Below, piece by piece: positions 1 through 10,119 of a DNA stretch of 18,946 nt. This DNA is from Tetmemena sp. SeJ-2015 (taxonomy: Eukaryota > Ciliophora > Spirotrichea > Sporadotrichida > Oxytrichidae), in the NCBI GenBank assembly GCA_027382625.1, contig JAJKFJ010024138.1, positions 1 through 18,946 on the forward strand, given 5' to 3'. Below the pieces are notes generated by a model. It did not search any database, was not told the origin of the DNA, and saw only the letters and a program-made list of their open reading frames with translations. Position numbers and translations under genes: made by a program. How positions within the stretch are numbered: the stretch's first letter is position 1; each line of letters starts with the position of its first letter.

Positions 1-2
1 AA

Positions 3-560
3 ATCGCAATCCTAGTGATGATCTATCTATTTAATTTAAATTATCACTGCTTTATTTTCCAGGACTTTGTTTAAGATGAAGATATCCAGTACTAATATAT
101 ATTAATTATAATCAGGGTGGTCAATTTCTTGTGTGGTCTTTGTTCAGATCACATTTAACCTGGCCCTTATGTTCTTCGTGTCTTTGCGAAGCTTGCACTC
201 ACTTATTAAGCTATACTGGGGTCGATATAGACGCTACAAAATAGGAGACCTGAGAAGATTCACTCAGATTTAATTTAACTTAGAATTTATTATATTAAAG
301 ATTTTCAGAAGTCATATAATTCCTAAGTTGACGGCCCAGAAATCTCTCTTATATTTTTCTTAAGTGATCAGTCTTCCAGCCTTTCTAGAACTCTAAGTAA
401 GACAATACAGATTCAGAGCTCTTAAAAATAAGAAGAAAGCGAACTATCTGAGGGCATAGAAGATGTGGACATCAGATTCTATTAAAGAAATTTGACATCA
501 GACTTAAATCTGCCAATAGATACCAAGAGCAGCTTTGTATAAGAAGTTTTTATTTAATGA
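3..560 (+). CDS. Gene 1 (3'-terminal part): multi-pass surface membrane protein
   Basis: C-terminal part of a protein whose start lies before the window. Read with TAA/TAG = Gln and three IESs removed, it gives an open frame of about 160 codons ending at TGA 558-560. The order is a hydrophobic segment ending YHCFIFQDFV, an acidic loop, GWSISCVVFVQITFNLALMF (a second membrane segment), then a basic stretch (LYWGRYRRYK) and a hydrophilic Ser/Gln/Glu-rich cytosolic tail. It aligns without gaps to gene 2 over YHxFxFxDFVxDxxxQYxxGWS, so the two are paralogues. The function is not known to me; the shape suits a plasma-membrane receptor-like or structural protein. Without IES removal the frame is broken twice. 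Confidence 0.75.
24..45. other. IES 1a, pointer TATC, 18 bp removed
   Basis: Direct repeat TATC at 24-27 and 42-45 around an AT-only segment. It adds six in-frame codons, so it is invisible as a frame break, but removal brings gene 1 into register with gene 2 at the YH-x-F-x-F-x-DFV motif. Confidence 0.7.
93..112. other. IES 1b, pointer TAAT, 16 bp removed
   Basis: TAAT at 93-96 and 109-112, with an AT-only insert. Removal corrects the frame and creates QYQSGWS, matching QYAGGWS of gene 2 at identical spacing. Confidence 0.8.
264..309. other. IES 1c, pointer TCAGA, 41 bp removed
   Basis: TCAGA at 264-268 and 305-309 flanks an insert almost entirely A and T. Removal joins RRFTQ to KSYNSQVDGPE and opens the frame to the TGA at 558. 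Confidence 0.8.
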
Positions 561-1404
561 ATTATTGAGTATATATTCTTGATAGCGATGATGCTAAATT
601 ATATTTTTTGTGTAAGACAGTGGCACCTCCTTAGATAAAGTGTTATATTTATTTTAAGCCCTCAGCAATACCTATAACCTCGATAAGTCTAAATTGAATT
701 TGAATTGGTTGAATACGAGAAGTCTTACACAGGACTTGCAGATAAGAGATCAATTAAGATTCCAAAAGATTTAAGTCGGGGCTCAAGGAGATGTTCTAAA
801 CTGATAATAAGAAAAATTATTAAAGTGACATTAAAACTAACAAAATAAATTAATTGTCTTTAAAATGGTCCTTTTTTGTCTTTTGAAGTAATTTAATCTA
901 ATATTTTCACTTTTAAATTGATCCATAAATTTAACAAATATATTAAAGTATTATATAATACAGTCAAAATATAAATTATAAGAATCAATCTATTTAGAGC
1001 TATAGTAAATTATTATTATCCCTTCAATCGATCCTAAAATTGGTTCTAGCTTTAAATTAAACAGAGAAGATTAAATAAAATTACCAAAGCTTAAGATTAT
1101 ATAAAAAAGAAATTATTAAATTATTGAAAGATCCTCGTACTAAAAAACAAGCAAGATTATATTTTAAAATATATTAGCAAATTACGATTTTTACTTTATA
1201 TTATAACTTCTTCATACGCTTCTTCGTCTAGACCTTATCCGATTGCTTTGAAGATGAAATTAATATTATTTTAAGATGAACTAAAACGGTGATATTTATT
1301 GGTAGCGCTCCTTCACAGGCTCCAATAGTTACGCAGAAATCAATGCAATTGGGTTGATGTCCAGATTTTTAATTAGTTTTTGATAATTATATTAGAAAGT
1401 TAAA
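561..1404. other. AT-rich spacer with one possible orphan MDS
   Basis: Germline spacer between genes 1 and 2. Positions about 640-830 are less AT-rich and read, in the frame starting CCT at 660, a protein-like stretch (FELVEYEKSYTGLADKRSIK, then IPKDLSRG). This could be an MDS of an unidentified gene. A 10-bp inverted repeat (TGTGTAAGAC 609-618, GTCTTACACA 722-731) overlaps it. From about 830 to 1400 I see only AT-rich sequence. Confidence 0.35.
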
Positions 1405-1571
1405 ATTCAGGACGCACCTGACCGGCACTAGGCACCGGCCGCCCTTTCAGTGAAGGCTTTCTGGTTTGGTAAAACGTTGGCTGGTGGGTGAGTACTTAAA
1501 AGAGGCAAGGGATAATGGCAGCCGAAGCCCTGGGGAAGGTGGTCGCAGCAGCTCACTGAGAGATAATCAAA

Positions 1572-1593
1572 GGTGAGTGGTCTCCCACTCACC
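1572..1593. repeat. Perfect hairpin, 9-bp stem, 4-nt loop
   Basis: GGTGAGTGG (1572-1580), loop TCTC, CCACTCACC (1585-1593), inside the GC-rich island. Confidence 0.85.
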
Positions 1594-1746
1594 CTCCTAA
1601 TCCTTGTAGGGGTGGAGGGATGTGATCTAAGGGCAAACACTCAGTCATGCAGCTGGACAGCGAAGCCAGACGCTCCGGAGCAGCAACTTGCTCTCGGTCC
1701 GAAGCAATCGGATTTTTTTCTCCTTTTAGGTTTTTTTGGATGGTCT

Positions 1747-1767
1747 GCAGAAGCCGGGGGCTTCTGC
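1747..1767. repeat. Perfect hairpin, 9-bp stem, 3-nt loop
   Basis: GCAGAAGCC (1747-1755), loop GGG, GGCTTCTGC (1759-1767), the second strong hairpin of the GC-rich island. Confidence 0.85.
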
Positions 1768-2129
1768 TCAGAATGCGAGGTGGGTGCCACGTATTTAATA
1801 TCCCTATTCGGCTGGTAAGTTTGTGTGCATCAGATAAGTGCGTCACAGCAATATCATTGACGTCACGGCCTATCTTATTTATGCCGGAGGCCCTTTAATT
1901 ATTATTATTAATTAGTTTTTGCTTCATGCCAAAAATTTACATGAATTATAATAAATAAACTTATTGAGTTAAGATAAAAATTTTCTGCTAGGTTCAATTT
2001 AAATTTGCTTTAAATTAGAATTAAAATAAAATCTAGAACAGTAGAAATATGCTTTTACTTAGCATTTAAATTCAGATTTACTCTAATTACATTTAAATAT
2101 AATAATAGAATATAATATTTAAATTGAAA

Positions 2130-2575
2130 ACAATATTAAGATCATCTACAGAAGACTTATTACTTGTAGCTGTTGACACTTATTCGGGCACTTACTTCTA
2201 GTACATTTATAATTTATTATAAACATTTCTACTTCTGATTCCTCAAACGTCAGTAAATTCTCTCTTGTTTTTCATGTTTATAGATAGCTTGCAGTCTTAC
2301 AGAAAATAATAAGAGAAAAGGATTCCTAGTCAGAGTGGATTAAATATTTGGAGTGCAGTCTAATACGATAGCCATGTATTAGTGGCCCGATAGAAACTAG
2401 CAATACATAGACATCATGAATTTTAATTTTTTAGGATTGGACTTCCTATGACTTTGGATTATTCATCTATTTAATAGATATTTGCAGTTCATTAATAAAT
2501 CACAATTTAAACTTTAACAATAAGATTTTGGTCATTAAATGATCAGAAAATCTATGAGAAATTGGCCCATTGAAA
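2130..2575 (+). other. Probable 5' MDS(s) of gene 2, frame unresolved
   Basis: One frame is free of TGA from about 2130 to TGA 2571-2573. A second frame over 2290-2440 reads GFLVRVDQIFGVQSNTIAMY, which looks like the beta-propeller-like repeats of gene 2. A third reads DWTSYDFGLF near 2435. Several IESs probably cut this region, as expected upstream of the confirmed gene 2 coding block. I could not find the start codon. Confidence 0.45.
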
Positions 2576-2699
2576 TTGTCCACATATTTATATTGTAATC
2601 ATTCTTTAATTTTAGACCCTAACGAAACTTCCATTATTTATTAAACTCTTTTTTAATTAAATTTGAAAACTCTAAAATTATTATGACAAAAATAAAATT

Positions 2700-5600
2700 G
2701 CTTCTCATTTAATACAGCCCCTCCATTAATGAGATATAGTTTGACTACTAGAATAGTTACCTAGTAATGGCTGGGTGGAGGAAAATATCCTCAGGATTTA
2801 TTTTATTGATACTATGTTCCCGCGATCATATTACAAATTTTTTATTTAAAGATCATGATCTACTCTCAAATTATATATGTGTTTCAAAAGTAAATATTTT
2901 ATTTGAGAATAAGATTAAGATTTTCTCTAGATATTATTATTTTAGAAATATTTTTTAAGTTAATTTGACCTAAATGATTTTATTGTCTCTGTACAGGATA
3001 ATCTATGTGACTGGATGGAACTCAGATATTAAAATTAGATAACTTGAATGTGAATTCCTACTTCGGAGTTCAAGAAGAGTCTACAACTACACCAAGCCTC
3101 TGGTTCAGTAATATAGATATCAACACCTCCAAGGGCACGGTTGCGGCTTGCACAGCTGGTGATTCCTCTCAGGATACCAGATCAGTCTACTAAATAGAAA
3201 ACTACTTGAGCTCGAATCCAAGTTCCCCAAAAGCTTTTAGTTTCTCAGCCACTAATTCATTTATTTAAATTTGGGTTAGTGCATTGACATTTCCAACCCT
3301 GCTAACTTAGATGCTGTTTTCGTAACCCAGCAGAGTGCTTACCCTTTTAAGACAAGACTGATGCAAGTAAACTTCTCAGGTGCATCTCTAGTGAAAATAA
3401 AATGATCTTGGGGGAACTTAGTATGTTCACATCCATGCCTCAGATCAATTCAGTTATGATTACGAGCACCACTTCTGCACTTTTCATAGGCCAAACTCTC
3501 CAATTCGATTATCTGAGTTCTTCAAACCCTATTCAGAATATTAAATTAAATGCCAACTACTACAAGAGTTATTTAATGGGCTTTGAAAATATGAATACAT
3601 GCTACGACGTTGTAGAGGTTGATTCCATCTCAATAACTGTCAGAGTTCCATAAGCATTTGTAAATTATTTGTTACGCTGAATTAAGCAATATTCGGTGAC
3701 TGTGATGTTCCTTACACCGACTGGCCAGATTAATGCTTAGAGTTGTAAGGGCCTGATGGGAATTAATACAATAAGGATTCTTCATATGTATAGCAGTACG
3801 AAGTTACTTCTTAAATATAGAAGATAATTTTAATAAATCAAATAAATTTTAAAATTAATGATAAATTACTCATATAATTAAAAGTATTAAATTAAAAGAT
3901 AAATAAATTTAATGTTGCATAAATTTTATACTTTAAACTTCTTGGTGTAATTACAATATGAGGACTGAATATTTTTATTTTAATGATTAAAATAGGCTAT
4001 CTAACATCTTATTTTTAAGGATAAATAATTTAAATGAAATTATTTATCTGTATTTGATTTTTATAAATTTTTTTTATGTATAATATTTTTCCATCCAATA
4101 AAACTATACTCTAAATTTGTACTATCAGTGTAAATAATTTAATATAAAATAAGGCTTTGCAAAACTGATGGTAAGAATTAAATTATTTATTTCTAAAGAA
4201 TTTAAAATATATTTGTTATTTTTATAGATTATTTGATGTATACTACAGCAGCATAAACATTACATTTGGAAATGTAATATCAAAGTGCTACACAGTATCC
4301 TATACTCTTTAGTATGCATACATGAACAACACTTCCAATTGGACTACCAGTTATCGCTCATTCATCACATTCAGCTCTGCCTATAATTACATCTATGTTG
4401 ATACAAATGACCAATCTGACTAAGACATCTACTTACTCAGAGTCATTGCCACCTCCTCAGCAGGCTAAACCGCATATACTCAATTCTTCCTTAAACTTAA
4501 ACTTTCTCATTTAAAACCCCTTATAAATGGGATAGACTTTACACTAGTATACGATCCTCTACTTCCAACGACTACAGCCCCTCCCACCACCACTCCTGCT
4601 CCCACTACTACTCCCCCACCCACTACAACTCAACCTACCACGTCATCAACCACTACAACTACTACCACTACTCTCACAACCTCTACTACTTCAACAACAT
4701 CCACAACTACTCCTCCCCCTGCCTTTACAAATCTTACACCCTAACTTCCTTACTTTACTCTTCCTCATAATTTTACTGCTTATTAATACTCTGCCACTTA
4801 TGAACTTTACAGTGCAATATGGACTTTTTGCTACCTACACTCTCCCTTAATCTGTAAATCCTAATGGAAACTAGAACTTTGTAACAGCAACTATCCAAGG
4901 GAGTGCAGATTCGAAATTCATTCAGTACTACCCACAATTGCTATCATTCACCTTTTATCCTATGAGCGATACCAATGTTGGCTCTCACGCAATCAGGGTT
5001 GATATTACAGATGGCTTGATGCCTTCTCTCTTTTCTACCTATTATTTCTATGTCAACGACTTCAAGGTCACCTCTTAAACAAAATATTTTTGCAAATTCT
5101 ATTATATCAAGAAGAATGTAATTTCTAAATAAACTACTAATCTTAAATTAGCTTAAGTTACTCAATGAAATAATTCCATTAATTTTTATAAATTTGTAAT
5201 GGCTCTGTCATTTTTGTTGAATTCAAGAAATTTGTAACATCATTTTTCTATCCATTAACTTTATGTAGATTGTTGCTTCTCTTACTCATCATTTATTTTC
5301 ACTATAATCTATTATAATTTGTGAATTGGAATAAAAAGAATTTAATTTAATAAAATACTACATTATTATTAATAAGGAGTACAGACAACTTCTTTAATTT
5401 ATATAATTAAATTTTTTAAGTATTATTTTGTTTTATTTTTACTTCTTTTTTAAATAACATTATTTGAACTCATAAACTTTTAGAGAATAGAGTGTAGTTG
5501 CATGACTCGGCCTTTTCCTTGAGTGTATGGAGGGAATTCAGGGCATGTGAAGATAACTGCATCTGTTCTTTCTCAATATGGGTATATTTATGCAGGAGGC

Positions 5601-8600
5601 ACAACAACTGACCCTGGTGTTAACTCATACGCTTTCTTTTAATAACAATTATTCGAGATCATTATTTTTGCAAATAAATAAATTTTAGTTTCTGATTTAT
5701 TAAATAAGAAAATGGATTAAAGTTATAAGTATACTGAAGTTTGTGTTAAAAAAACTATTAGCAAGAATATAAATATTCTTTAACAAGTTTACTAGAAATA
5801 CTATAAATAACTTTATCAGTAGTATCATGCTTCATTGAAAGAGATTTCAACTAGTAAGCCAATGAGAAACCTCCTTAACAAAAAAGTTCAATTCAAATTA
5901 TATTTTTAATTATAAATCATCAGAGTAGGAGGACTTTTAAAATAGAAAACCTAGACAAGTTACAATTTTTAAAAATAAGTGAGATTTGTGAGTAATTGAA
6001 ATAATTTTTAATGTTATAAATTATAGAGATAAGAATATTTATCTCTTAAGGTTCTGGCAGTTCTAATAACTAATCAGCAAATGACAGTTCAGATGATGGC
6101 TAAATCTATAGGGTAAATACTCTAGATTACTATGTCAAATATCTTAATGACGTGCAGGAGCAATTTATTAGAAAATCATTATAGAAAAAAAATTAATCAT
6201 AAATTAATTTTAATCCTTCCTCTTTATAATTATTTAGTTATTTTTAGGTGATGAGACCATATAAAAATCGTTACAATTATATTGATATATTTTGTAGAAA
6301 TATTGTTTTATGATTTTAAATGCTCTTAATGAATTAATAAGGCAAACGAAAGTGCAGTTACTGAAGATGGCCTTAATTAAACTTACTTCAACAGTGTTTT
6401 CAATCTAATTATACATGCAATAAGAAATATAATAACAATATAAATTTAATGTTAAGAGTAATAACTCAGTTGTCACTGACGATCTTTTAAATGAATTCCA
6501 GGGATTGATATCCAAGAATGATGCATCTGCTCTCAATTCAGTCTTTGTCAAGTTGATCATCACAAGTGTCTGGGATAAAGATCTCAACCCTAAAATTTCA
6601 AGAATATCCCAGCTGGGCTAAGTTACTATTGAATTTGGAAAAAATATGGCCGTTCCAAGGTCGTACAGTTCATTTAATGATGCAGTACTATCTATTCAAC
6701 TTATTCAAATACAACAGGGGTCTTCATCCTCACTAAAACGAAACCTCCTCTATAATTATTTATAAGAAAGTTACCAATCAAAAATTCAAAATCACTAGCT
6801 TCACTTCTCGAAGAATGGTCATTCAAGTATCCTTCAATGACAATAAATATAGTTAATTTTGTAGAAATTTTAATTAAAATCGGTGATTGATTAAAATAAT
6901 AAATGAAGAGTTGCAAAATGGTGACTGTTGAAATAGCTCAAACATCCCATGATCTGCATTTTGTTAAATACCTCATTAAAAATTAAAATGAGTTTCTTCT
7001 TTAATTATGGCCTCGACACCTCTCAGCAGTGACTTCATCAAACTTGTGACGATTATAACTCTTGACTGAGCGCTCCCACACAAAAATTGCAAGGATATAA
7101 AATTCTTAGAGTTTTATGCTGAATCGAATGGTCTACTTATTATAAATCTGAGACTCTTCAACTGTCACTTATTTATTCCATTTTAATTTAATTTCTTATT
7201 AAATTCTCTGCTATATTAAAAAAATTGATTGACACTAATTCTATCTCGAACTCTTAAGTAAAAATTATGATGATAACTTTATCTAGAACAAAGACACCCT
7301 CCAGTTGCAGATTTACATGAATGGATATTTTATGTGCACAGATAGTGGCCTCCCTGTCAAGTTCATGTCAAATTTTTTATATCATGTATACCACGACTTC
7401 TCAAATCCCAAAGCAAATAGATTCAAGTAAGCTATGATACCAATAAATAGAGTTTAGCTGCTCTACTCGAAGCCACATCAGAAGTATAGACCTCTATGAA
7501 TGCCATAGTGGTTATGAATCTTGGAACAAACATTTTAATGTAAGATACATAGGTACCTTTACTATAACAGGGCTACTACTATGCAATATTTGTGGGGGCT
7601 CATAAACTCTCTTTAAATGGTTATTCATATGCCTCTTCTAGATATAAATATGCCCTCCAATGCTAATTACGTATTCTCTATGTTGATTTCAATCGTGACT
7701 TTGGATTTGTTTCCCTCTGAGGGTTTGTTAAATGCTTTGTTTGACTTTCCTGACGATGTACCTTACAACGATAGATTTGATAACCTCGATATCTTTAAAG
7801 AATTAAGTCCTTTGTAAATCTTATTTTTTTAAAATATTATTAAGTAATAAGATTTTCAAAAGCTTTACTCATATTAACTCACACACGATATTCATCCAAA
7901 TATATTCTAGAGGGACTTGGCTCTTGAAGGAATATAAATTATAAGGAACAATTTAAAATACTTATTCCTATATTAAAGAAGATAAAGATATATTTAAAGT
8001 TTAACACAAATAGAATTTATATCTAGAGCCAGAATAATTCTTGAATTTATTTGGCTCATAGAATTTTTACCTATGGATTTTTATGATGCTTGTTCCTATT
8101 ACAATAATTCTTAGTTTCTTTAAGAATATTCACTATAGGTAATTCATTTTAAGTCTTAACCATTTTAGTACTATGAAGGTTTACAATGTTCTTCTAAGTC
8201 TATTATTTTTCAATGGCATATTAAGATACTTTATTGAGGGCTTTCTTGAATTCACTCTAATGGGTTTTGTGAACCTTAAAAATGTAAGTCCTAAAGCTTA
8301 AATTTTACCAAAGAATTTAAAAGCATGATGAAGAAGATGTTTATGATTTTATATAGTTAGATTTTAGCAACTACACCATGATATTGACTTCCTCAATGGC
8401 GATAGGATTCGTTTGCATAGATTTGCTTCTGCCAATAATAACTTGGAATGTTATCAAATGGTTTCGCACTGAGTTAAAAGAAGAATACGTTGAGTCAGTG
8501 GCAGGCTCTCTCTACGAAGAAATCAATATTCAAAAGTTACTAGCTCTACTTTACCCAATTTGGTTCTTGCTGAGAAGACTTGGATTCGTTATAGTTGCAG

Positions 8601-9288
8601 TATTTTTGAGTGACTATCCAGGAACAATTCATTTGATGTATTTGGTGCTTCAGCAGCTAATTCACGTTATCTATATCCTCTCAGAATAATAATAAATTAT
8701 CAGTGAAGCCTTTTGAAAACCCCTTAATGAATAAGATGGAAGCCTTCAATGAAATTTGCATTTTAGGGATAGTGTACCACTTTTTCCTTTTCTTTGATTT
8801 CGTAGAAGATGATTAGACATAGTATGCGGGAGGCTGGTCTATTTTAGTAGTCTTATTTTCTTAAATTCTGTGCAACTTGCTTTTAAGTTTAAGTGAATGA
8901 TTTATTCTATAAAATATTAGCTTGTGATGTTTTTCTTAACTGGAAGGGGCATATATCTTTCAGTTCTCAAATATTATAGACTTTACAAATTTTATAAGAA
9001 TGGAAGGATTAAGAAATTTGTGCACATCTTTAAGGCCAATCCTTTAGGTTCTTATATTTATTTTCTACAGTTAAAATAAACCATACATCTATGAAGGGAA
9101 AGCTTTCTTCAACTTAAATATATGATGATCAAGATTTAAATGCAATGGATACTGAGCAAGCGCTTTCCTCAGACAGATAGCTTTTGAACAATATTTTTTA
9201 AATCAAGATCTCTATGGAAACAAAGCATCAAGCAAAGGAATAAAGTGGATTCGTTAAAGTAAAAATGTAATTTTGTTCTATTTAATGA
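2700..9288 (+). CDS. Gene 2: large surface protein with propeller-like, Thr-rich, cadherin-like and multi-pass regions
   Basis: Predicted plasma-membrane protein, paralogue of gene 1, stop TGA 9286-9288, 5' limit uncertain. In order: propeller-like units (QFDYQNSYLVMAGW at about 2720; IIYVTGTQILKLDNLNVNSY at about 3000); ectodomain to 3820 with Cys motifs (CDVPYTDWPDQCLEL); a globular block from 4225; a Pro/Thr-rich stalk at 4560-4735; a cadherin-like unit at 4735-5085 (VGSHAIRVDITDG, YYFYVND); another propeller-like unit at 5485-5640 (YGYIYAGGTTTD); further ectodomain at 6050-6170, 6340-6840 and 7010-7160; CTDSGLPVKFM at about 7340; then at least seven hydrophobic segments between 7500 and 8990 (WGLINSLQMVIHMPLL; NKMEAFNEI; GWSILVVLFSQILCNLL) and a basic, then acidic/Gln-rich tail. 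At least 11 IESs and one intron interrupt it. Long AT-rich gaps remain unassigned and MDS order may not be linear. Confidence 0.65.
2824..2856. other. Candidate IES, pointer GATCAT, 27 bp removed
   Basis: GATCAT at 2824-2829 and 2851-2856 around an AT-only insert. It is a multiple of three, so frame gives no proof. The reading after this point towards 2985 is not resolved. Confidence 0.4.
3012..3019. other. Minimal IES or tandem pointer TGGA, 4 bp removed
   Basis: TGGATGGA is two abutting copies of TGGA. Removing one joins IIYVTG to TQILKLDNLNVN in one frame and completes a propeller-like strand. Either a pointer pair with no internal bases or a 4-bp duplication. Confidence 0.5.
3269..3292. 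other. IES, pointer ATTT, 20 bp removed
   Basis: ATTT at 3269-3272 and 3289-3292. Removal joins NSFIQI to SNPANLDAVFVTQQ. An alternative first pointer ATTT at 3263 would also restore frame (26 bp), so the left border is ambiguous. Confidence 0.5.
3394..3403. other. Minimal IES or tandem pointer AAAAT, 5 bp removed
   Basis: AAAATAAAAT is a perfect 5-bp tandem repeat. One copy must go to pass from FSGASLVK to MILGELSMFTSM without meeting TGA. Confidence 0.45.
3656..3672. other. IES, pointer ATTTGT, 11 bp removed
   Basis: ATTTGT at 3656-3661 and 3667-3672 separated by AAATT. Removal joins VRVPQAFV to TLNQAIFGDCDVPYTDW and avoids TGA 3678. A 6-bp pointer with exact frame repair makes this one of the strongest short IESs here. 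Confidence 0.75.
3830..4222. other. AT-rich gap, probable large IES, borders unresolved
   Basis: No plausible protein in any frame between the block ending YEVTSQIQ (about 3820) and the block starting near 4223 (DVYYSSINITFGN). The two flanks are already in the same frame, so the removed length should be a multiple of three. TATAGA occurs at 3816-3821 and 4223-4228, but 407 bp would break frame unless another indel compensates. Confidence 0.5.
4558..4734 (+). repeat. Pro/Thr-rich coding repeat (stalk of gene 2)
   Basis: Imperfect ACT/ACA/CCT/CCC codon repeat coding for Thr with Pro and Ser (TTTPAPTTTPPPTTT, then runs of Thr). Such tracts usually act as extended, O-modified stalks on extracellular proteins; here it separates two ectodomain blocks of gene 2. 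The frame is intact. Confidence 0.85.
4804..4827. other. IES, pointer ACTTT, 19 bp removed
   Basis: ACTTT at 4804-4808 and 4823-4827. Removal joins QYSATYEL to FATYTLPQSVNPNGN and connects the Thr-rich stalk to the cadherin-like domain in one frame. Confidence 0.75.
5085..5480. other. AT-rich gap in gene 2, probable IES
   Basis: About 400 bp of very AT-rich sequence with no protein-like frame, between the cadherin-like block (ends near FKVTSQ) and the propeller-like block at 5485. The pointer pair was not identified. Confidence 0.45.
5490..5527. other. IES, pointer GAGTGTA, 31 bp removed
   Basis: GAGTGTA at 5490-5496 and 5521-5527. Removal reads NRVYGGNSGHVKITASVL, a clean propeller-like unit. 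The insert is unusually GC-balanced for an IES, but the 7-bp pointer and frame repair support it. Confidence 0.75.
5650..6040. other. AT-rich gap in gene 2, probable IES(s)
   Basis: No protein-like frame between the unit ending YAFFQQQLFE and a short coding block at about 6045-6170 (GSGSSNNQSANDSSDDGQIY, then VKYLNDVQEQFI). Another AT-rich gap follows at 6175-6340. Pointers not identified. Confidence 0.4.
7430..7459. other. IES, pointer AGCT, 26 bp removed
   Basis: AGCT at 7430-7433 and 7456-7459. Removal joins NPKANRFKQA to ALLEATSEVQTSMNAI and carries the frame into the first membrane segment. Confidence 0.7.
7538..7583. other. IES, pointer ATG, 43 bp removed
   Basis: ATG at 7538-7540 and 7581-7583. 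Removal gives NLGTNILMQYLWGLINSLQM, a continuous membrane region. A one-base indel in the GGG at 7570 would also fix frame but leaves a poorer protein. Confidence 0.6.
7812..8010. other. AT-rich gap in gene 2, probable IES
   Basis: Between the block ending DIFKELSPL and the block resuming near 8015 with EQFLNLFGSQNFYLW. Weak coding hints near 7890-7930. Pointers not identified. Confidence 0.35.
8284..8356 (+). other. Intron in gene 2 (73 nt)
   Basis: Starts GTAAGT and ends TATAG. Splicing joins GFVNLKN to LDFSNYTMILTSSM in frame between two membrane segments. No convincing pointer repeat flanks it, so it is better explained as a spliceosomal intron than as an IES. Confidence 0.75.
8681..8703. 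other. IES, pointer TCAG, 19 bp removed
   Basis: TCAG at 8681-8684 and 8700-8703 around AT-only sequence. Removal joins HVIYILS to VKPFENPLMNKMEAFNEI. Confidence 0.75.
8879..8923. other. IES, pointer GCTT, 41 bp removed
   Basis: GCTT at 8879-8882 and 8920-8923. Removal gives ILCNLLVMFFLTGRG, which aligns gap-free with ITFNLALMFFVSLRS of gene 1. The paralogue therefore supports this position independently of frame. Confidence 0.85.
9032..9097. other. IES, pointer AAGG, 62 bp removed
   Basis: AAGG at 9032-9035 and 9094-9097. Removal joins KKFVHIFK to GKLSSTQIYDDQDLNAMD, the acidic cytosolic tail, and reaches TGA 9286-9288. Confidence 0.75.
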
Positions 9289-10115
9289 ACGAAATTAGTT
9301 CTAGTTTTTATTTCTATAAGAATCATTAAGAATTAAAGAATTATTTTTTATTTATCATCTAATTTATAAAGGAATAAAAAGAAGTCAATCATCGTCCGCT
9401 TCTAAATTAATTTATTAATCTAGATTTTAGAGACGAAGCGTACAATTCAACCTTAAACAAGATATATTTACATTTTGATTTAACTTTCATTTTCATTCTT
9501 TTATAAAAATAATTTCTAATTCTAATTATAATTAATTTTTTAATGAATTTTTACTTGCTCAGTTTAATATAATATTAGGAATATTTTGGCTGAATGCTTA
9601 TATCATTTTTATATTAAAAAATTTCTCGTTTTGTATAAGTTGAATAAAAAGAATTTGCAATATAGTCGAGAGCATTCAAATATTATATTATTGAAAGAAT
9701 ATGATTTTTTCAGCTATATGTTTTCAAAATCTATTAAAATTATTCCCTTATATGTAAAACACAACTATTTGATTACTCAAGTTTCTAACTTGTTATAAAA
9801 ATAGCTCATAAATGTTCAAGATATATAACCAAATTAAGCAAAAATTAATTATTTTCTTTCCAAAATATTTAGTTTTAAATTTAATGTTTAGTCTAGATGT
9901 CAATGCTTATTTTTTCAAAGAAAAAAATTTAAATATCTATAAAATTAATATTTTTTAATATTTTTTTATTATTTTAACAATTTATAATTGTAAATAAGTA
10001 TTCAATTTATTATCTGATTATTTTAATTCTTGAAATTCTTTATTCTTTGATATTATTGTATTATTAAACATTATTTCAAAATTAATAATAAATTATACTT
10101 AATATTTTAAATATT
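9289..10115. other. Very AT-rich spacer between genes 2 and 3
   Basis: No convincing coding frame. An open stretch at 9586-9798 (+) is of AT-rich, low-information composition and I do not call it a gene. The notable element is a 15-bp word at 9579-9593 that recurs in gene 3. Confidence 0.6.
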
Positions 10116-10119
10116 AAAT

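Larger units (their letters stand above)
1405..1900. other. GC-rich island of unknown nature
   Basis: About 500 bp clearly richer in GC than its flanks, with sharp edges at about 1405 and 1895. Under the ciliate code both strands are open: + from about 1489 to 1860 (contains QLALGPKQSDFFLLLGFFGW) and - from about 1895 to 1574 (contains HKLTSRIGILNTWHPPRILS), with a second - frame from 1640 to about 1405. Neither strand has a recognisable domain. It also holds two perfect short hairpins and a TGACGTCA palindrome at 1858-1865. It could be a germline-limited element, an MDS or a structured RNA gene; I cannot decide. Confidence 0.4.

Noticed and set aside
1589..1846. Minus-strand frame in the GC-rich island called as a gene
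   Set aside because: Both strands are open and GC-rich sequence lacks stops by chance; neither product shows a recognisable motif.
2767..2958. ATG 2767 as start of a signal peptide (MAGWRKISSGFILLIL)
   Set aside because: The same frame continues upstream into YSPSINEIQFDYQNSYLV, a propeller-like unit, so this Met is internal; the hydrophobic stretch is probably near or in an IES.
3001..9288. Frame breaks explained as sequencing indels or pseudogene decay
   Set aside because: Several breaks sit in homopolymers, but nearly all are better explained by inserts with repeated ends that restore longer, family-consistent protein. A few true indels cannot be excluded.
9586..9798. 70-codon + frame as a gene
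   Set aside because: AT-rich, low-information composition, no start context, no link to neighbouring blocks.
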